A DNA stretch of 64,000 nt from Nitrososphaerota archaeon (GTDB lineage: Archaea > Thermoproteota > Bathyarchaeia > Bathyarchaeales > Bathycorpusculaceae): contig JAISPR010000153.1 in NCBI GenBank assembly GCA_031274765.1, positions 1-64,000 on the forward strand, written 5' to 3'. A program made the translations under genes and the position numbers. This document shows, piece after piece, positions 36,211-45,311 of this stretch (the first letter of the stretch is position 1; each line of letters opens with the position of its first letter). The notes under the pieces were generated by a model. The model made no database searches and was not told the DNA's origin. It saw nothing but the letters and a program-made list of their open reading frames with translations.

Positions 36211-36561
36211 AGGGTGTGGTTTGTTTTGGATTTTTTGATGTTGTTTGATAAGGATTTGACTGAACGTGATATTCGATTGGTTAAGGTTAAGCAGAAGGTA
36301 TCGGGGGAGACTGTCTAAAAACTAGAAATTTTCGTGTTTTTGGCGGAAACAAACAGAGAAAAACAGTTCTTTTCTTATTTCTCAAGGATTTTTGCTATTT
36401 TTCGGACAGTCTGGGGGGTTCGTTTTGTTGGAGGTGTGTGGAATTTTGGTCGGATTGCTTCATTGTTGGGACGGCTATTGTGCAGGGCTTTGCTTATGTA
36501 CTATTTTGGGGATTTTGCTGGGTCGGTAACATCTTTGTTTAGTGGTTCTCCACACGACTAA
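36211..36561 (+). pseudogene. IS66-type transposase C-terminal relic, split by a repeat
   Basis: The plus-strand frame reads LFDKDLTERDIRLVKVKQKV then SG, which matches the C-terminal catalytic block of IS66 transposases. After the 103-bp family 1 element the same frame resumes as VGGVWNFGRIASLLGR and FAGSVTSLF, also IS66-like. The rest of the transposase is absent or unrecognisable upstream of 36211. The relic is therefore a dead end-fragment that served as a landing site. Confidence 0.7.
36309..36411 (+). repeat. 103-bp inverted-end repeat, family 1, copy D (inside IS66 relic)
   Basis: It starts GACTGTCTAAAAACTAG and ends TTTTTCGGACAGTC, with the family interior GGAAACAAACAGAGAAAAACAG. Flanking octamers TCGGGGGA and TGGGGGGT are similar, so 103 plus 8 bp equals 111 bp, an exact multiple of three. 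This explains why the IS66 frame is the same on both sides. It fits transposition with an 8-bp target duplication that has since diverged. Confidence 0.85.
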
Positions 36562-36616
36562 ATAGTTACAAAAACTTAGCAACTTCGACAGTTTTCCAAA
36601 GTGCATAAGTTGTTAC

Positions 36617-36934
36617 TTAGAGTAGCTTATTGTAGAAACAGCTGTATTCGCCTGTATGACATGCAGGACCAATCTGTTCAACTATGTATAACAATGAATC
36701 AAAATCGCAATCAGTACTCACAGAAATTATTTTTTGTGTGTTACCACTGGTTTCACCTTTTACCCAGATTTCATTTCGACTACGGCTCCAGTAGGTAGCT
36801 TTTTTGGTTTTAAGAGTCAACTCTACCGCTTCTCTGTTGGCATAAGCCTGCATCAGAACCACTTTGGTTTTGGCGTCTTGGGTTATAACAGGAATTAGCC
36901 CCCCACTCTTATTGAAGTCCAACTTGGAGAACAA
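36617..36934 (-). CDS. hisI: phosphoribosyl-AMP cyclohydrolase
   Basis: HisI opens the purine ring of PR-AMP in histidine synthesis. The zinc/metal region [15 protein letters not shown] and the C-terminal [11 protein letters not shown] are diagnostic, with the substrate motif [20 protein letters not shown]. Length 105 aa is at the short end. The start is TTG; no ATG lies in frame upstream. It is the last gene of the his operon, 14 bp after hisF. No HisE domain is fused or adjacent. Confidence 0.93.
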   Translation of the reverse strand: MFSKLDFNKSGGLIPVITQDAKTKVVLMQAYANREAVELTLKTKKATYWSRSRNEIWVKGETSGNTQKIISVSTDCDFDSLLYIVEQIGPACHTGEYSCFYNKLL

Positions 36935-36948
36935 ATCAGCTTCAGATA

Positions 36949-37752
36949 TTATGAACGTATAGTCACCCCCATCTTATACAAATACTCTTTCACAAGAGGA
37001 ATGGGATAGTTATTGTAGTGAAAAATTGAGGCGGCCAACGCAGCATCGGCACTACCTTGCGTGAACACCTCGTAGAGGTGTTTGGGTTCTCCAGCTCCAC
37101 CACTTGCAATGATAGGAACATTAACACGTTCGCTGATACTACGGGTTAACTCGAGGTCATAGCCATCTTTGGTTCCGTCTCTATCCATAGAAGTTACCAA
37201 AAACTCACCGGCTCCAAGGGTCTCTGCATCCATGGCCCACGCCAATGCATCTATACCAGTGGGTTTTCTGCCGCCATAAGTAACAACTTCAAACCAAACA
37301 GAACCCCCGGCAGTTTGCACCATAATTTTTCCGTCAGCTGGGGTAGGGTTGCGTTTAGCATCAATTGCACAAACAATACATTGACGTCCAAAAACGTCAG
37401 CTAACTCGGTAATTAGATTAGGGTTTTCGACTGCGGCAGTGTTAACTGACACTTTATCAGCACCGCTACAAAGAACCAGCCGTGCATCCGAAACGTTACG
37501 TATACCCCCTCCGACAGTAAACGGTATACTAATAGCTCTAGCAACCCCTGTGACATATTTACACATAAGGTCACGTTTTTCACTTGACGCAGTAATGTCA
37601 AGGAAAACAAGTTCATCAGCACCATCGGCACTATACCGCTGAGCCAGCTCAATGGGGTCACCAGCGCATTTGGGATTGAGAAAGTTTATGCATTTAACAA
37701 CTTTACCGTGATCGACATCAAGACAGGGTATGATTCTTTTTGATAGTGTCAT
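36949..37752 (-). CDS. hisF: imidazole glycerol phosphate synthase, cyclase subunit
   Basis: HisF uses ammonia from HisH to form imidazole glycerol phosphate and AICAR. The (beta/alpha)8 barrel has catalytic aspartates in [14 protein letters not shown] (residue ~11) and VCAIDAKRN (~130). Phosphate-site motifs [13 protein letters not shown] and [13 protein letters not shown] are present. Length 267 aa. It follows hisA by 4 bp. Confidence 0.96.
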   Translation of the reverse strand: MTLSKRIIPCLDVDHGKVVKCINFLNPKCAGDPIELAQRYSADGADELVFLDITASSEKRDLMCKYVTGVARAISIPFTVGGGIRNVSDARLVLCSGADKVSVNTAAVENPNLITELADVFGRQCIVCAIDAKRNPTPADGKIMVQTAGGSVWFEVVTYGGRKPTGIDALAWAMDAETLGAGEFLVTSMDRDGTKDGYDLELTRSISERVNVPIIASGGAGEPKHLYEVFTQGSADAALAASIFHYNNYPIPLVKEYLYKMGVTIRS

Positions 37753-37756
37753 AGAT

Positions 37757-38491
37757 TTAGGTTCCTATCTGAGTTAATGCTTCTCTTAGAGTAAAACGCC
37801 CCTCATATAGAGCTTTACCGATAACTGCCCCGGTACATTTGATTTCTTTGAGTGCCGCCAAGTCGCCAATGGCACCTATACCACCGGCTGCGATGATCTT
37901 AGCATTTGAAGAATTAACAGCATCAGAAAGGGTTACAAGGTCTGGGCCATTTAGCATGCCATCCTGTGCAATAGAAGTTATAAGAAATGTGCGAATACCA
38001 AGTTGGGTATATTTATTGAGGGCTTCATCAACACTCATAGGAGTTTCAGTCTGCCAACCATCAACCATAATATGCCCATTACAGTTGTCTAGGGCAACTA
38101 TGACTGTATCAGAACCGAAATGGGTTTGGATTTTTCCTATGGCCGAGGGGTCACTAAACGCTAAAGAACCCAATATAACTTGGGTAACACCGACTTTGAG
38201 GAGCTCCTCGGCGACTTCATAGCTACGTATGCCGCCGCCGACTTGGAGGGGTAATGAGCTGTTTTTTGCGATTTCAGCAATAACGGTTCGGTTGTCACCT
38301 ATACTAAATGCCGCATCAAGATCAATTATGTGAAGTTTGCCAGCGCCCTCGCTCTCCCAGCGTTGTGCCGCTTGGAGGGGAGTACCGAATTTGGCTTCGT
38401 AGATTTTGGCGGTTTCAGCTACACCGCGGGTTAAACGGACGATTTTACCGCCCATGAGGTCTATTGCGGGAATCAACTGCATATTTATCAC
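37757..38491 (-). CDS. hisA: ProFAR isomerase
   Basis: HisA isomerises ProFAR to PRFAR, the substrate of HisF. The N-terminal AIDLMGGKIVRLTRG and the mid-barrel VALDNCNGHIMVDGW carry the catalytic Asp residues. Phosphate motifs are LQVGGGIRSYE and IIAAGGIGAIGDL. Length 244 aa. Its GTG start overlaps the hisH stop (GTGA); the ATG three codons later is an alternative. Confidence 0.96.
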   Translation of the reverse strand: MINMQLIPAIDLMGGKIVRLTRGVAETAKIYEAKFGTPLQAAQRWESEGAGKLHIIDLDAAFSIGDNRTVIAEIAKNSSLPLQVGGGIRSYEVAEELLKVGVTQVILGSLAFSDPSAIGKIQTHFGSDTVIVALDNCNGHIMVDGWQTETPMSVDEALNKYTQLGIRTFLITSIAQDGMLNGPDLVTLSDAVNSSNAKIIAAGGIGAIGDLAALKEIKCTGAVIGKALYEGRFTLREALTQIGT

Positions 38492-39093
38492 CGTGTGATT
38501 ATTTTGGCAAAGTTTTTAAGTATTTTAAGTCCCACATCGCCTGATTTTTCGGGGTGGAACTGGGTTCCATAGATGTTTTTTTGAGCAACTGTGGAAGTAA
38601 ATGTTGTGCCATAAGTGGTTTTTGTGATCACTATATTTGAGTCTTGGGGAGCAGGATAGAGGGAATGTACGAAGTACACATAGGTGCCCTCGGCAATGCC
38701 ATCGAGAAGCTCATTGGATTTAACGATGTTTAGGGTATTCCATCCCATATGAGGTACCTTTAGCACATTGGGTAGTTGTTTAACGGTGCCTTTAAAGAAG
38801 GTTAAGCCGTCTCCGGGGCCTTCCTGACTGGATTCAAAAAACAATTGCAGTCCTAAACAAATGCCCAATAGTGGAGTACCCTCAGACACTTTAGTTCGTA
38901 GAGTTTCTTTAATTGGATTAAGTTTTTTAAGGGATGTAGCAAAGTTTCCAACACCGGGTAGTGCAATGGCGTCAGCTTGGATTAAGTCTTTTGCAGTGGT
39001 ACCAATAGATGTAGTTAAACCTGTTTTTTCCAATGCGGTTTTGAGGCTAAGGAGGTTCCCAGCGCCGTAGTCAAATATGACTGTGTGGGTCAC
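38488..39093 (-). CDS. hisH: imidazole glycerol phosphate synthase, glutaminase subunit
   Basis: HisH releases ammonia from glutamine for HisF. The triad is visible as the nucleophile Cys in LLGICLGLQLFFE (~80) and the His-Glu of GTQFHPEKSG near the C-terminus. The opening DYGAGNLLSL is standard. Length 201 aa. Adjacent to hisB with no gap. Confidence 0.96.
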   Translation of the reverse strand: MTHTVIFDYGAGNLLSLKTALEKTGLTTSIGTTAKDLIQADAIALPGVGNFATSLKKLNPIKETLRTKVSEGTPLLGICLGLQLFFESSQEGPGDGLTFFKGTVKQLPNVLKVPHMGWNTLNIVKSNELLDGIAEGTYVYFVHSLYPAPQDSNIVITKTTYGTTFTSTVAQKNIYGTQFHPEKSGDVGLKILKNFAKIITR

Positions 39094-39669
39094 TTAGATG
39101 ACTCCTTTGCTACTGGGTACGCCTTTGCGTCGAGAGTCAAGGGAGACCGCATGGCGAAGTGAGAGTGCGAGGGCTTTAACTGCGGCTTCGGCTTTGTGAT
39201 GGTCATTACTGCCGTACATGACAAGAATGTGGATGTTGGCTTGTAGGGTTTGGGTTAGGGATTCAAAGAAGTGTACGATATCTTCGGTTGGCATTTCTTC
39301 TATTTTTTTGCCTCTGAGTTTGAGGTCAATTTTGGAGTAGGGTCGTTTGATGAGATCAATGGCGACAATTGCAAGTGAGCAGTCCATTGGTGCCGCGGCA
39401 TTTCCAAAGCGGGTGATGCCTTCGCGTGTGCCTAAGGCTTTGTTTAGTGCTTCGCCTAAGCCCAGCGCGAGGTCTTCTACACAATGGTGTACCAAATCGC
39501 CTTGAACAGAGGCGGATATATCAATTAAGCTATGTGTCGCCAATGAAGTCAGCATATGATCAAGAAAGGGCACACCAGTAGTGATTGTGGCTTTGCCTTC
39601 ACCGTCTATGTTGACTTTGACTCTAACTTCGGTTTCTTTGGTTTTACGGTAAACTTCTTCGGTTCTCAT
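39094..39669 (-). CDS. hisB: imidazoleglycerol-phosphate dehydratase
   Basis: HisB removes water from imidazole glycerol phosphate. The manganese-binding motifs FLDHMLTSLATHS and VHHCVEDLALGLGEAL, and the second set DHHKAEAAVKALALSLRHAV, are intact. I chose the ATG at 39669 (MRTEEVYRKTKET), preceded by GGTGA, over the track start at 39678. It is the stand-alone dehydratase without a histidinol phosphatase domain. Confidence 0.95.
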   Translation of the reverse strand: MRTEEVYRKTKETEVRVKVNIDGEGKATITTGVPFLDHMLTSLATHSLIDISASVQGDLVHHCVEDLALGLGEALNKALGTREGITRFGNAAAPMDCSLAIVAIDLIKRPYSKIDLKLRGKKIEEMPTEDIVHFFESLTQTLQANIHILVMYGSNDHHKAEAAVKALALSLRHAVSLDSRRKGVPSSKGVI

Positions 39670-39670
39670 T

Positions 39671-40789
39671 TTAATCACCTTGAATTTGCTTTAGCGCCTC
39701 AATCAGTTTAACATTCATTTCAGGCAATCCCACGGTCACCCGGAAACAGTTTTCATATTGCAAAAGTCGGCCCCATTTCTTTAGCATAATTCCTCGCTTT
39801 AACAGTTTCGCATATATTTCATCGGCAGGGGTTTTTGTGTTTATGAGCACGAAATCTGCATGTGAAGTGAATGCCTCTACACCCTTTATTTGGTTGAGTT
39901 GCTTTATGAGGTTTTCCCGTTCTGCCACCAGTGCCGCCACAGCAGTCTGTTCTATATCGATGTTGTCAAGCATTTTAATACCCATACGTATGGTAAAACC
40001 GCTCACGGGATAAGGTAATGGAGCTCTATCACGTAGAACACCCGCTAACTCGGGGTTGGCAACAACATAACCTAAACGTAACATCGCTAGACCAAAGGCT
40101 TTGGAAAATGTACGTAAAATAATCATATTGGGAAATTCTTGTATGCGAGAAACAAAACTATAATTAGCAAATTCACCATATGCTTCGTCGAGAATAACAA
40201 TTCCGGGAAATGCCTTTGTTAATTTCTCGATGTCTTGGGGTTTCATCTGGTTTGAGGTGGGATTGTTTGGCGAACACAAATATAGTAAACAAGTTTTATC
40301 GGAGAATGTGTTTAGCAGGGCATCTGTGTCGAGTTGAAAATCGTCTCGGAGAGGCACTGTGATGTATTCTCCGCCCTGTCGCTTCACACAGAGTCGTGGA
40401 ATAGCAAAGGAGGGTGTAAATGACACTGCTACATCGTTTGGCTCGATGAAAAGACGTATTATGCGATCTATTAGTTCATCACCTGCGTTTCCCACAGCTA
40501 TAGAATCTTTGGGAACACACAAATAACTAGACAGTTTTTCGCGTAATTTTGCTTCTTCGTCTTCAGGGTATAGACGTAAATCGATTTCATCGGCTAACTG
40601 CTTCATGAGTGTTGTTTGTTTGGCACGGTCAACAAAGAGGTTTTCATTAAAATTGAGTTTGATGATTTTTGACTGGTCAACAACTAAGTGTGTTGCTAAG
40701 GCCTCAGGTGTGACATCTACACGGTAGCAATCAAGGTTTTGGAGTTTTGCTAATTTTTGTTTGAACCATGCTTGGTAGGATGTATTCAT
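39671..40789 (-). CDS. hisC: histidinol-phosphate aminotransferase
   Basis: HisC is a PLP-dependent fold-type I aminotransferase. Features are NENLFVDRAKQ near the N-terminus, SPNNPTSNQM, LDEAYGEFAN and the PLP Lys in LRTFSKAFGLAMLRLGY. Length 372 aa. It overlaps hisD by 1 bp. The histidinol-phosphatase gene is not in this operon. Confidence 0.94.
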   Translation of the reverse strand: MNTSYQAWFKQKLAKLQNLDCYRVDVTPEALATHLVVDQSKIIKLNFNENLFVDRAKQTTLMKQLADEIDLRLYPEDEEAKLREKLSSYLCVPKDSIAVGNAGDELIDRIIRLFIEPNDVAVSFTPSFAIPRLCVKRQGGEYITVPLRDDFQLDTDALLNTFSDKTCLLYLCSPNNPTSNQMKPQDIEKLTKAFPGIVILDEAYGEFANYSFVSRIQEFPNMIILRTFSKAFGLAMLRLGYVVANPELAGVLRDRAPLPYPVSGFTIRMGIKMLDNIDIEQTAVAALVAERENLIKQLNQIKGVEAFTSHADFVLINTKTPADEIYAKLLKRGIMLKKWGRLLQYENCFRVTVGLPEMNVKLIEALKQIQGD

Positions 40790-42087
40790 TACTGGAACCT
40801 TGCCTCGATAGCTTTGGAGTGATTGGGAAGGTCCTCAGTATCAGTTAAAACTTTGATTTGGGTACAGACTTTTTCTAAGCCTTCACGAGAACACTCTACA
40901 GTACTGACCCGCCGCATGAAGTCAAGAACAGAAAGACCTGAGAAGGACTGAGCAAACCCGCCTGTGGGTAACACATGATTGGTGCCACTAGCATAGTCGC
41001 TTAGCGCCACAGGGCTGTAGGGACCAATTAGAATTAAGCCTGCAATGAGGCGTTCAGAGAGTTTTTTAGCATCATTTGTCATGACTTCTAAATGTTCGGC
41101 GGCAAATTGGTTAGTTAGCTTAACGGCTTCTTCGATATCGGTGCAGGTGATAATGAAACCGTAGTTGGATAGTGATGCGCTGACTTTTTCTGCGCGGGGG
41201 GTAGTGGAAACCAGTTGGGTAAGCCAAGCCTGTACAGTTTGCGCTAATTTTTGTGAAGGGGTTATAAGTGCGCAAACGCTGTCGGTTCCATGTTCAGCCT
41301 GTGAGATCATATCATAGGCGATTAGGCGGGCGTCTGCGTACTGGTCAGCTAAGATGAGGACTTCGCTTGGTCCAGCGGGCATGTCTATGGCGGTGTCTTG
41401 TGAAACTAAAACTTTAGCGGTTGTAACGTATTTGCTACCGGGTCCAACGATTTTGCGTACAGGAGCAATGGTTTCTGTTCCATAAGCCAATGCAGCAATG
41501 GCTTGGGCACCACCGATTTTGTAGATTTCAGTTATTCCACAGATATCAGCAGCAATGAGCACCAGTGGATTCATATGGCCTTCTGAGTCTGAGGGGGAGC
41601 ATAACACAATTCTGGGTACGTTGGCAATTTTGGCGACTAGTGCAGTCATAACAACAGTACTTGGGTAAGCGGCTTGTCCACCGGGAACATAGCAGCCAAC
41701 GCTTTCAAGGGGTTGTAGCAGGGTTTGAATCATAATGCCTTCGTTGAAGACTCTGAGGTTGGTTTGATTGAGTAATTGTTTTTGGAAAATGCTGACGCGC
41801 CGCTTTATGAACTCGATGGCGATTATTTGTTCTTTGGTGACTTTAAGGTAGGCTTCTTTGATTTCTTGGGGGTTAACTTTAAGAGTGCTTGCAGTGAGGT
41901 GGACTTTGTCAAATTTTTGTGCATAATCAAGTAGTGCTTTGTCGCCTTCAACTCGAATATTGTTTATGATAGCTTTTACGTTGAATTCAAGTTCTGCTTG
42001 TGCTTTTTGGTCTACTTGCTGTCGACAAAACCAATCCTTGGGCAACTGATCTGAGTTCCACAGTTTTATGGGTGAGCCTTTTTGCAT
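40789..42087 (-). CDS. hisD: histidinol dehydrogenase
   Basis: HisD oxidises histidinol to histidine with two NAD and a zinc ion. Diagnostic segments are GCYVPGGQAAYPSTVVMTA, KIGGAQAIAALAYGTETI, IDMPAGPSEVLILAD and AEHLEVMTND with metal-binding His. I chose the ATG at 42087 (MQKGSPIKLW), preceded by GGAG; the track start at 42105 would overlap hisG by 40 bp. The 22-bp overlap that remains couples the two genes. Confidence 0.95.
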   Translation of the reverse strand: MQKGSPIKLWNSDQLPKDWFCRQQVDQKAQAELEFNVKAIINNIRVEGDKALLDYAQKFDKVHLTASTLKVNPQEIKEAYLKVTKEQIIAIEFIKRRVSIFQKQLLNQTNLRVFNEGIMIQTLLQPLESVGCYVPGGQAAYPSTVVMTALVAKIANVPRIVLCSPSDSEGHMNPLVLIAADICGITEIYKIGGAQAIAALAYGTETIAPVRKIVGPGSKYVTTAKVLVSQDTAIDMPAGPSEVLILADQYADARLIAYDMISQAEHGTDSVCALITPSQKLAQTVQAWLTQLVSTTPRAEKVSASLSNYGFIITCTDIEEAVKLTNQFAAEHLEVMTNDAKKLSERLIAGLILIGPYSPVALSDYASGTNHVLPTGGFAQSFSGLSVLDFMRRVSTVECSREGLEKVCTQIKVLTDTEDLPNHSKAIEARFQ

Positions 42088-43067
42088 TGAGTTTCGTTTC
42101 TCCAAGATATTTCATCTAGAGCCAATACTTGGCGTGGTTCAAATACTACTAAGCCTTGTGCAAGCCGACGGATTTTTGGAAGCAGTCCTATAAAGTTGTC
42201 TTTTTCGATGACGGTGTTGACTCCTACCCAGCTGTCGTCTGCGAGGGGTGAAATCGTGGGGTTCTTGAGTGCAGGTAACTCGGTTAGCAGGGTTTGGAGA
42301 TTTTCTTTTTTAACATTAACAAATATGTGTATACGTTTAGAACCGTCTACGACACCTTTGAGCAACGCAACGATATCATAGATTTTTTCACGTTTTTCAG
42401 GGTCGGCGAGTGCTTTTTTGTTAGCGATAAGTATGGCAGCGGATTTTAGAACGGTGTCAATTATCCGCAGACCGTTAGCTTCTATGGTTGTTCCGGTTTC
42501 AGTTACATCCATGATACAGTCGCTGTTTTCCGGTGGCTTAGCTTCAGTTGCGCCAAAGGAGAGAAAAATTTTGGCCTTGGGGTTATCGCCCTTTCGCCAC
42601 CAAGGAGTAACCATCAAAGGATCAGCATCACCAAAACGGGCTTTGTATTCCGGTGTATTTTTGAGGTATTCAGATGCGATGTTGAGGTATTCGGTGCTGA
42701 CTCGGAAGTTTCGGCCCTGACTCCAGATGGACTCCATAAATTGACCAAGTGTGGTGCCTTCAGGGACACTTTTTGGGACAGCAATGACTAAACGGATTTT
42801 ACCATATTCGAGATTTTGAAGAACCTCCACATCAGCACGATTTTCTTTTACCCAGTCTTCACCGGTGATGCCTATGTCCTGTAAGCCTTCACTGACAAAC
42901 ACAGGGATTTCCTGGGGACGCAGAACTTTCATTTCGATTTGGGGATCGTTTATGCTTGGACGGTATGTACGGTCAGTTCCGCCGATTTTAAAACCTGATT
43001 TGGAAAAAAAATCTGCGGTTGCTTTTTCTAGGGAGCCTTTGGGGATAGCAAATTTCAGTTTATCCAT
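42066..43067 (-). CDS. hisG: ATP phosphoribosyltransferase, long form
   Basis: HisG makes the first committed step, PR-ATP. The N-terminal LKFAIPKGSLEKAT and the periplasmic-binding-like domains with the DIGITGEDWV region are present. The C-terminal ~75 residues (IHIFVNVKKENLQTLL...DDSWVGVNTVIEKD) form the ACT-like regulatory domain of the long form, which allows histidine feedback without HisZ. Length 333 aa. It is the first gene of the operon, so its upstream region (43068-43260) should contain the operon promoter. Confidence 0.93.
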   Translation of the reverse strand: MDKLKFAIPKGSLEKATADFFSKSGFKIGGTDRTYRPSINDPQIEMKVLRPQEIPVFVSEGLQDIGITGEDWVKENRADVEVLQNLEYGKIRLVIAVPKSVPEGTTLGQFMESIWSQGRNFRVSTEYLNIASEYLKNTPEYKARFGDADPLMVTPWWRKGDNPKAKIFLSFGATEAKPPENSDCIMDVTETGTTIEANGLRIIDTVLKSAAILIANKKALADPEKREKIYDIVALLKGVVDGSKRIHIFVNVKKENLQTLLTELPALKNPTISPLADDSWVGVNTVIEKDNFIGLLPKIRRLAQGLVVFEPRQVLALDEISWRNETQCKKAHP

Positions 43068-44047
43068 AAATTTTCACCTAAATATTTAGAGTTATACCTA
43101 AGGGGTTTTTGTTTTGCGAGAACGTCTTGTTTTGGGACTGCAATTATTTTACAATAACAAATCGTTAAGTTTTCAATGAAGGCAATCGCCTTGTATGAAT
43201 ACAATCCCTCATCATACGTCACTAAGTGGCACCTCAACAACTGACCCACTAATAAAGTATTTCATTAATATTTAACTGTTGAAACAACGCAGAATTGTTA
43301 TGTGGTGTTTTTTATCTTGAAACATTAAAATAGAGAGCTTTCTTGTGTTAGAAACACTCACGTTAACCCGCAGATAAATACACTATTTCAGTTACACATA
43401 TTTCAATATATTAGAATGAATCAAGGATTATGTGTTGAGATTCATTGGACATTTATAGGTTTGTTGCAATTGCTCAACTAATTGTTCATAGTCTAATTTT
43501 ACATTTTGAACATAACCAATATAAAAACTCAACAAATATCAAATATCTAAAAACTGACCATTATATTGATTGGAATAGGGAAAAAAGTACTTAAAAATCC
43601 ATAAAAAGCCCCAATAACCCCAACGTCATCAGGCTTCGCTAACTGAAAAAAAGGCCACAACTTCACCCCACAAAACATAGTTATTCGTCAAATCAGGTGA
43701 GCACGCACCAAAGTTTCCCAACAACACAACATATGGGACAAAAAGAAAACAAACAAATTCCAAGAAACCATCCAAAAATTCTCCAACCCCGGGCAAATAG
43801 CAAACATAACCAAACAAACCAAAAAATAACCACCCCAAACGTCCCAAAGGAACAAAATTCACCTGCCAAAATACAACAAAGAATGCTTTAATTTATGACC
43901 ACCGATGGAAAACCTTTTGCCACCTCAACTGACGACAATACAAAACAAACAAACCATAAAAACCCCACAAATAAAATGCTGCACAAAAATCCCATAGCCC
44001 AAAAATAACCCGACTCAACAAAGACAAAAAAGGGTTCTTTGTCAAAT
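43068..44047. other. intergenic region upstream of his operon, with A/C-rich tract
   Basis: About 1 kb without a convincing gene. From 43620 to about 44040 the plus strand is almost purely A and C, the same type of skew as at 8861. The minus-strand ORFs here (43629-43862, 43893-44099) are rich in Trp, Phe, Gly and Leu because of that skew. A short direct repeat GTCAAATCAGGTG occurs at 43688 and 44041. I see no RNA gene. Confidence 0.5.
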
Positions 44048-44160
44048 CAGGTGGGTAGAGCCAATAAGTTTCGTTGCAGCATATAGTTGTATGAGCCATA
44101 ATGGAAACATAACCAGTTTAAAGAAGAAACAATAAGCGCACCCACCTAAAATAGCGAAAA
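44048..44160. repeat. 113-bp repeat, family 4, copy 2
   Basis: It runs from CAGGTGGGTAGAGCC to CACCTAAAATAGCGAAAA, with the same length and order as 21555-21667 and near-identical right ends. AGGTGGGT and ACCCACCT are perfect inverted partners here. It lies free of any gene, so it is unlikely to be simply a conserved promoter. Confidence 0.7.
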
Positions 44161-44233
44161 TGCTACTCTTTTTCGCTAATCACCGCCCACTAATCAGGAT
44201 GGCTGATAGCTTGATACCATGTCTTTAAGTGTT

Positions 44234-44634
44234 TCAATAGTTCTTTTGAGAAAAAACGCGGTCACTATTTTCTTCAATAAATTTCCTGACCAATCTTGAT
44301 TTACTCTTACCACCAAGACCACCGCCACCACGTTTATTGAAATACTCTTCACTAAAGAGTACATATTGTTACCCTTCAAAAATCACTGGATCTGTGATAC
44401 CTTCTGAGTGTAGTAGATATGTGTAGTATTGACGTTGGTTGGTGATTATTTCCAGTCGGTTTCTGGAGGTTTTCTTACTACAAATCATTGGTTTATTGCT
44501 TTTGTGAATTTTGTGATTTCGCCACATGCGACCCAAGCAGCTTTCTACACAACTTTGACTCAAGCTGAGTTTTATGCGATATCTTTTGTAGTCCATAGTC
44601 TGCCGTCTTTCAAAATGTCTGCAATTTTGGCTTG
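44234..44634 (-). pseudogene. winged-helix protein, frameshifted relic
   Basis: Three minus-strand frames combine into one protein. It reads AKIADILKDGRLWTTKDIA (helix-turn-helix start), then LSLSQSCVESCLGRMWRNHK and RQYYTYLLHSEGITDPVIFEG, then YVLFSEEYFNKRGGGG and RLVRKFIEENSDRVFSQKNY. This pattern recalls a winged-helix family I associate with Bathyarchaeota-like genomes. At least two frame changes and a premature end show decay. The remainder of the expected C-terminus is missing. Confidence 0.55.
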
Positions 44635-44817
44635 AGTTGTTGTAGCACCCAACGATTAACACCATTCATATACTATACAGTTCAACATTTAAGCGATAGT
44701 GTGAACGAAAATGTGAACATAAACTAGAAACCTTCAGAGGCACAAACCACAAACGACGCAAATTTAGTCTTAATTGCCAAAAAGTCAGAAATGATCTCGC
44801 TGAAAAATAGTGTTCAG

Positions 44818-44891
44818 TGGACCGGGGGGGATTTGAACCCCCGACCTCTTGAGTGCAAGTCAAGCGTTCATACCAGCTGAACTACCGGCCC
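44818..44891 (-). tRNA. tRNA-Ala (anticodon TGC)
   Basis: The minus strand gives acceptor GGGCCGG/CCGGTCC with the alanine identity pair G3-U70 and discriminator A. The anticodon stem CTTGA/TCAAG encloses CTTGCAC, anticodon TGC. The T arm is GGGGG-TTCAAAT-CCCCC. No intron and no encoded CCA. Confidence 0.96.
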
Positions 44892-45311
44892 ATACATGTC
44901 AAAATGATACTCCTTTGATATTTAGGTTTTGCCAGCCCGTCACTAATGCTGACAACCAACATAAAAATAGCAAGGACCAAACTTGGTTCAGTTCGGTTTA
45001 TGCTATTAGCGGTTTTTAGTCTGGGTAACTGCTTTTTATTATCATTTTTGGATAATGGGAATGAATAAAATGTTAATGAGTGTAAAAATAAAGCAGAGAA
45101 GCACGATAGTTATATTTCAGTTTGGCATAATTCGATGATATTGTTCTTAGTCAGTTCTATGAGGGTGTGATTATTCGCGTTATACCATTAGTTATCAGAG
45201 TTTATCACATTATTTAATATAGTGTTTTGATGTTCTTGAGGGATTGTTTTTGTTTTGTGATCAATTGTAAAGAAAGACAAATAACTAAAAACATGAATTA
45301 TCATCTGTCAG
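44892..45311. other. AT-rich intergenic region before the short radical SAM gene
   Basis: About 420 bp with no ORF worth calling and no copy of the repeat families. It should contain the divergent promoters of tRNA-Ala and of the gene at 45312; AT-rich candidates such as TATTTAATATAG near 45211 are visible but not decisive. Confidence 0.45.

Noticed and set aside
43629-44099. Two minus-strand ORFs rich in Trp, Phe, Gly and Leu
   Set aside because: They arise from a nearly pure A/C tract on the plus strand; composition is unlike the neighbours' proteins and no start signal is seen.
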